NCBI GenBank assembly: GCA_028868335.1
Contig: JAGWUU010000022.1
Coordinates: forward strand, 1 to 18,287
Direction of reading: 5' to 3'
Length of the DNA: 18,287 nucleotides
Source: Sphingomonadales bacterium
GTDB lineage: Bacteria; Pseudomonadota; Alphaproteobacteria; Sphingomonadales; Sphingomonadaceae
Below the pieces are notes generated by a model, which was not told the origin of the DNA, searched no databases, and worked only from the letters and a program-made list of their open reading frames with translations. Below, piece by piece: positions 14,582-18,287 of the stretch. Each line of letters opens with the position of its first letter. The stretch's first letter is position 1. A program made the position numbers and the translations under genes.

Positions 14582-17056
14582 TCAGTAGTTCCAGCCAAAA
14601 CGCACGCCGATGGTGCGCGGCCTGACGGTGGAATAAAGATCGATGTTGTCGTTGTTGCTGGCGTAGGTCTGCGCCCGCTTGTCGGTGATGTTGTTGATGA
14701 ACGCCTGAATGGTCAGGTTGTCCTTCTTCATGCCCAGCGAGGCATCAATCATCGTGTAACCCGGCAGATTGAACTTGTAGGTCTTGATCGTCTGCGTGAT
14801 CGACGAGCTGGTGAAGCGCGTGTTGAGCTCGGCAAATATGCTGCTGCCGGACGTCAGCTCGTGGTTGTAGCGCAACCCGATACTTCCCTGCCACTTGGGC
14901 GAAATGGCAAGCGGACTGCCCAGATCAACCAGGGTAAGCGCCTTGGGGCTGTCCCCCGGTTTTGGCTGGAACGCCGCCGGCGTCAGGCCATAGCTTATCA
15001 GCTTCGAATCGTTGTAGGTCAGGCTACCCGTAACCGTGAACTCATTCGTGACCATCCAGATCAGGTCGCTGGTGATGCCCTTGACCCGCGCATTCGGCCC
15101 ATTGGCGACGAAGGTGCTGTTGATGATCTGCGGGGCGTAGATCGAAACCGGGATCCGGCTCCAGTCAACCCAGTAGGCCGAACCGTTCCACTGCACCCGG
15201 CGGTTGAGCCACTGGGTCTTCCAGCCGATTTCGTAGTTCTTCAGACCATCGGATTCGTAGGTATAGGGGATGGTAAAGCCCCTGCCCCGGCCGCCCTGCC
15301 GGTTGAACCCGCCGGGGCGGAAACCTTCCGAATAGGTGGCATAGATCAGGACATCGTTCTGCGGCTTGTAGCTGAGCGTGATCTTGGGCGTCACGCCGTG
15401 CTGGTGCGCCGGGCTCTTGCCCGCCAGCGAAGCTGAGAAATCGCCCTTGGGGCAGAGATTCCCGTTGGGCAGGGTCGGCTGGCCAAGTGCACCGCAGTTG
15501 ATCGATCCTTGCAGGCCGATCTTCTGGTCATAGTACCGCGCGCCTGCTGTCAGGGTCAGCTTGGGGGTGATGTCCCACGAAGCCTCGCCAAAGGCAGCGA
15601 TCTGGCTCTCGCTGCGCAGCGCGTCTGTGAAGAACACCACGCCATCGGGACGCACGCCGGGATAGACGGTGAAGATCCCGCCCGGCTTCTGCCCGTGGAA
15701 GCCCTGCGCGATCGCGCCTTCCTCGTAGAAGCCATTGGTCAGGTAGATCTTGGTGTTGTCGTAATAGACACCGGCCTGGAGCCGCAGCGGCTTGTCGGCC
15801 GGGGTGCTGATCCGGAATTCCTGGGTAAGGCGCGTGTTCTTTTCCGTATCCAGATAGGTCATGCGCGGCGAGGCGCAGGTCGCATAGTCGGGATAGTGGC
15901 AGACGTAGTAAGGCACATAGGGCCCAACCGCGGCGTATTGGGTGTAGTCGAACTTCTGGTCGATGCGCCGGTCGAGGAACGAGCCGGAATAGATCATCTG
16001 CAGACCGCCAAGCTTGCCTTCGACGTTCCACTGGATCTGGTTGAACTTGTCGTGGTTGTAGTCGGGCGAATAGCGCGCGACCTTCAGATCACCCAGGGTC
16101 GGATCGTACTGGAAGGTGCCTTCCGCTTCGAGTGACTGGTACATGTCCTCGACGATTACGGTCCAATCGGGTGCGGGCGCCCATTTCAACGAAATTCGTC
16201 CGCCTGCGTAAGTCGCGGGGTTGAAATCCTTGCGGGCGAATTCGGCGTTGTTGATCGTCTCGCGCTGGGCACCGGCCGGAAGCTGGTAGGAGACCGAACC
16301 ATCTGCGTTGTGGCCGACCAGCGGCATCTGGAAGCTCGACGGAACGTTGTCGATGTAGCCGCCCTGGCGATCGAGAAAGGCAGTTACGCGAACCGCCAGC
16401 TTGTCTTCGACGATCGGCAGGTTGACATAGCCCTGCACGCTTTCGCTGGTGTCGTGCCCCAGAGTCACGCTGCCCGAAGCATTGATCCCGGCGCCGAACT
16501 TAGAAAGGTTCGGCTTTTCGGTGATGTAGCGGATGGCGCCGGCCTCCGCGCTTGCTCCGAACAGCGTGCCCTGCGGCCCGGCCAGGACTTCGACGCGCTC
16601 AAGGTCGGCGGTGTAAACGTCCAGGTTGCGGCCCGGCAGCGAAACCGCTGCGTCATCGATATAGACCGCGACGTTCGGATCGGGTCCGCCCACCGCGGAA
16701 CCCTGAAGGCCGATCTGCGCCAGCGAGAGGCCGCGGATCGAGATGGAATTCTGACCCGGTCCGCGCCCACCGGCATGAACTTCCGGCATCTGCGCCAGCA
16801 ACTGGCTGAAGTCCGAAAGCCCGCGTTCGCGCAGCTGCGGTCCGCCGATCGCCTGGACCGTGATCGGAACCTTCTGTATCTTTTCGGAGCGACGGGTCGC
16901 GGTGACGACGATCTCGGCAATCCCGCCCTGGGCCGCCTGGTCGCCATTGTCAGCGGCTTGCGCGCTGCCCGCAGCGCTCTGCGCCTGAGCCACGCCCACC
17001 GAACCGACAAGCAATGCAGATGCCATAGCTGAAGAAACGAACAAATTGCGCTTCAA
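14582..17056 (-). CDS. TonB-dependent outer-membrane receptor
   Basis: Outer-membrane gated channel that imports a substrate using energy from TonB-ExbBD. The product from the TTG start is 824 residues. It has a signal peptide ending near Ala-Gln-Ala (about 25), a TonB-box-like IAEIVVTA at about 46-53, a plug domain (about 55-165) and a beta barrel ending in the aromatic C-terminus FGWNY. No N-terminal signalling domain of the FecA type is present. I prefer the TTG at 17056-17054: GAGGAG sits about 7 nt upstream and the signal peptide begins at once with MKRNLF. The ATG at 17071 would place that GAGGAG inside the coding sequence. In sphingomonads such receptors often import aromatic or plant-derived compounds, so the ligand may be the acid used by the downstream enzymes, but this is inference. 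Confidence 0.92.
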   Translation of the reverse strand: MKRNLFVSSAMASALLVGSVGVAQAQSAAGSAQAADNGDQAAQGGIAEIVVTATRRSEKIQKVPITVQAIGGPQLRERGLSDFSQLLAQMPEVHAGGRGPGQNSISIRGLSLAQIGLQGSAVGGPDPNVAVYIDDAAVSLPGRNLDVYTADLERVEVLAGPQGTLFGASAEAGAIRYITEKPNLSKFGAGINASGSVTLGHDTSESVQGYVNLPIVEDKLAVRVTAFLDRQGGYIDNVPSSFQMPLVGHNADGSVSYQLPAGAQRETINNAEFARKDFNPATYAGGRISLKWAPAPDWTVIVEDMYQSLEAEGTFQYDPTLGDLKVARYSPDYNHDKFNQIQWNVEGKLGGLQMIYSGSFLDRRIDQKFDYTQYAAVGPYVPYYVCHYPDYATCASPRMTYLDTEKNTRLTQEFRISTPADKPLRLQAGVYYDNTKIYLTNGFYEEGAIAQGFHGQKPGGIFTVYPGVRPDGVVFFTDALRSESQIAAFGEASWDITPKLTLTAGARYYDQKIGLQGSINCGALGQPTLPNGNLCPKGDFSASLAGKSPAHQHGVTPKITLSYKPQNDVLIYATYSEGFRPGGFNRQGGRGRGFTIPYTYESDGLKNYEIGWKTQWLNRRVQWNGSAYWVDWSRIPVSIYAPQIINSTFVANGPNARVKGITSDLIWMVTNEFTVTGSLTYNDSKLISYGLTPAAFQPKPGDSPKALTLVDLGSPLAISPKWQGSIGLRYNHELTSGSSIFAELNTRFTSSSITQTIKTYKFNLPGYTMIDASLGMKKDNLTIQAFINNITDKRAQTYASNNDNIDLYSTVRPRTIGVRFGWNY

Positions 17057-17128
17057 GATCCCACTCCTCATTTGTCGAAAATGCCGCAATTGCAGGTCGT
17101 TTGTTTCTTGGTAGCAATTGAAGCATTT

Positions 17129-17163
17129 GATAATTTTGAATATTTTTTATCGTCTTCTTGCAA
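17129..17163 (-). promoter_or_regulatory. Candidate promoter/operator for the TonB receptor
   Basis: On the minus strand a possible -35, TTGCAA (17163-17158), is followed by a possible -10, TATTCA (17142-17137), with a short 15-nt spacer. A dyad GATAA (17129-17133) and TTATC (17147-17151) with 13 nt between overlaps the -10. Its size resembles LysR-type sites (a T-N11-A dyad within a larger repeat), so the adjacent LysR could act here. Elements are visible; function is inferred. Confidence 0.3.
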
Positions 17164-17388
17164 ACTAACGGACGCGCTCAGCGCGCCGATCATCGGGATT
17201 GAGATTGCAGCCCCGCAGCCTGGACACGCTTTCGCCGTCGCGCCGGTTCAGGGCATCACACCCCATTCCTTCGCCAGCGGCCGTGATCAGGTCATTGCGA
17301 GGTGCAACCCAGCTTCCCCTATCCAACACTCGTGCCTGAGGGTGGGGGAGCAGGTAGGGACGGTCAAACGATACAATTTCACTCGAAC

Positions 17389-17405
17389 GACAAACAGTAT
17401 TTGTC
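17389..17405 (-). terminator. Possible lysR terminator hairpin
   Basis: GACAAA (17389-17394) and TTTGTC (17400-17405) form a perfect 6-bp stem with a 5-nt loop, 6 nt past the lysR stop on the minus strand. No U-run follows, so termination would be weak; it could instead be a protein-binding dyad. Confidence 0.3.
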
Positions 17406-17411
17406 TTTGAG

Positions 17412-18287
17412 CTAACTCTCTAGCGCGAACAGTAATTCGCTGCCTCCGAGCATCTCTTCACGGCGGAGCCAGTTCGTGAAAGCCATCACCGCAGGCTTCT
17501 CGAGCAGGTTGTCGGGCACCGAGCAGTAGTAGGCGCGGCTGTCGCGGATCGTCTGGCTGAACGGACGGATCAGGCGGCCATCAGCCAGCATCGACTGTGC
17601 CAGGCCCGTATCGCCCAGCGCCACCCCCTGCCCGGCCAGCGCCGCCGCATAGATCAGGTGCATGTCGGCAAAGACGATGCCGCGCTCCGCCGGTGCGGGC
17701 GGCAGATCCGACGCGGCGAACCATGCCGCCCAGTCACTGTAGTCGACAAGGTGCAACAAGGTCAGTTCGGTCAGGTCGCTGGCCTGCATGTCTCCGCCCA
17801 AAGCGTTGAGCAGCGAAGGGCTGCACACCGGCGAGGATTCGACGTCCGCAAGATGGAACGACTGCATCCCGACAATATTACCTGTTCCAAATGTAATATA
17901 TATATCAATATCATGTGTCGTGATGCTCCCGGATTTAAGAGGAGTGACCACTTCCAGATCGAGATCCTTGTGTTCCGCCGCGAAGTCGCCGATCACATTG
18001 CATAGCCAGATCGAGGCGAAGCTTGGCTCGCAGCTGATCGTCAGTTTTCCGACCAGCTTTGCACCGGCATTTCGCGCGGCCGACCCCACCAGCAGCCGCA
18101 GCGCAGAGGCAACATCCTCCGCATAGCGAATTCCTTGCGGAGTCAGCTCCACATGCGTTCCGACGCGGTCGAGCAGGGGAAAGGGCAGGTCTGCCTCAAG
18201 CCCGCGCAACTGGTGACTGATCGCTGAGCGGGTGAGGTTCAACTCCTCGGCGGTCTGCCAGATCGTGCCCAGGCGGGAAAAGCATTC
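17412..18287 (-). CDS. LysR-family regulator, GcvA-like, N-terminus cut off by window
   Basis: Transcriptional regulator of the LysR family. The frame stays open to the window edge, so the start and the first part of the winged helix-turn-helix are missing; 291 residues are visible. The visible N-terminus includes the recognition-helix part of the HTH (AEELNLTRSAISHQLRGLE) and the wing (VELTPQG). The rest is a LysR effector-binding domain of the GcvA type. It is on the same strand as the receptor gene, 355 bp upstream, not divergent as many LysR genes are. It may control the downstream catabolic cluster in response to its substrate. One stretch (about 17872-17915) is markedly AT-rich compared with the rest of the gene. 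Confidence 0.9.
   Translation of the reverse strand, partial: ECFSRLGTIWQTAEELNLTRSAISHQLRGLEADLPFPLLDRVGTHVELTPQGIRYAEDVASALRLLVGSAARNAGAKLVGKLTISCEPSFASIWLCNVIGDFAAEHKDLDLEVVTPLKSGSITTHDIDIYITFGTGNIVGMQSFHLADVESSPVCSPSLLNALGGDMQASDLTELTLLHLVDYSDWAAWFAASDLPPAPAERGIVFADMHLIYAAALAGQGVALGDTGLAQSMLADGRLIRPFSQTIRDSRAYYCSVPDNLLEKPAVMAFTNWLRREEMLGGSELLFALES

Larger units (their letters stand above)
17057..17411. other. Intergenic region between lysR and the TonB receptor
   Basis: About 355 bp without a convincing gene. A plus-strand open frame (17072-17410) has no homologous look and no good start. The end nearest the receptor is strongly AT-rich and should hold its promoter. Dyads seen here are GATAA-N13-TTATC (17129-17151), CGCGCT-C-AGCGCG (17173-17185) and GACAAA-N5-TTTGTC (17389-17405). 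The remainder (about 17190-17340) shows nothing I can name. Confidence 0.6.

Noticed and set aside
17072..17410. 112-aa plus-strand open frame between lysR and the receptor
   Set aside because: It covers the receptor promoter region, has no recognisable domain and lacks a convincing start.

Overview
The window is GC-rich and looks like an alphaproteobacterium, most likely a sphingomonad (Novosphingobium, Sphingobium or relatives). I infer this from the tight VirB operon, a TonB-dependent receptor beside a LysR regulator and a CoA-ester catabolic operon, and an acyl-CoA ligase of the NDP-forming type used by sphingomonads for lignin-type acids. No rRNA, tRNA, CRISPR array, insertion sequence or transposase gene was seen, and the genus is inference.

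Layout: (1) Positions 1-484 hold no convincing gene. They contain an AT-rich promoter-like patch with an overlapping inverted repeat near 123-168, and a leader with a stem-loop at 284-307. (2) Positions 485-8405, plus strand, are a P-type (VirB) type IV secretion operon: virB2, virB3, virB4, virB6, virB8, virB9, virB10, virB11. Every junction from virB2 to virB11 overlaps (1 to 11 nt), which suggests translational coupling. virB5 and virB7 are absent from their usual places. No virB1 or virD4 lies in the window. (3) A 47-bp convergent gap (8406-8452) separates this operon from region 4. (4) Positions 8453-18287 are all on the minus strand. In transcription order they are a LysR regulator (its 5' end is cut by the window edge), a TonB-dependent receptor, a flavodoxin-fold quinone reductase, a crotonase-fold enzyme, an acyl-CoA dehydrogenase, an ADP-forming acyl-CoA ligase and an MFS carboxylate transporter.

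How they work together: the VirB genes encode most of an envelope-spanning conjugation or effector channel: pilin (B2), inner-membrane parts (B3, B6, B8), core complex (B9, B10) and ATPases (B4, B11). The minus-strand cluster reads as an uptake-and-activation module for an organic acid. The acid would cross the outer membrane through the TonB receptor and the inner membrane through the MFS permease. It would then be joined to CoA by the ligase, dehydrogenated by the acyl-CoA dehydrogenase and hydrated or isomerised by the crotonase. The substrate cannot be read from the sequence. A T4SS next to a catabolic cluster suggests a conjugative plasmid or integrative element carrying catabolic cargo, but no relaxase, replication or integration gene is visible to prove it.

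Points that stand out are the reduced VirB set, a VirB8 with an unusual ~100-residue proline/alanine-rich tail, a crotonase lacking both classical hydratase glutamates, and a TonB receptor whose best start is a TTG placed after a GAGGAG ribosome-binding site.
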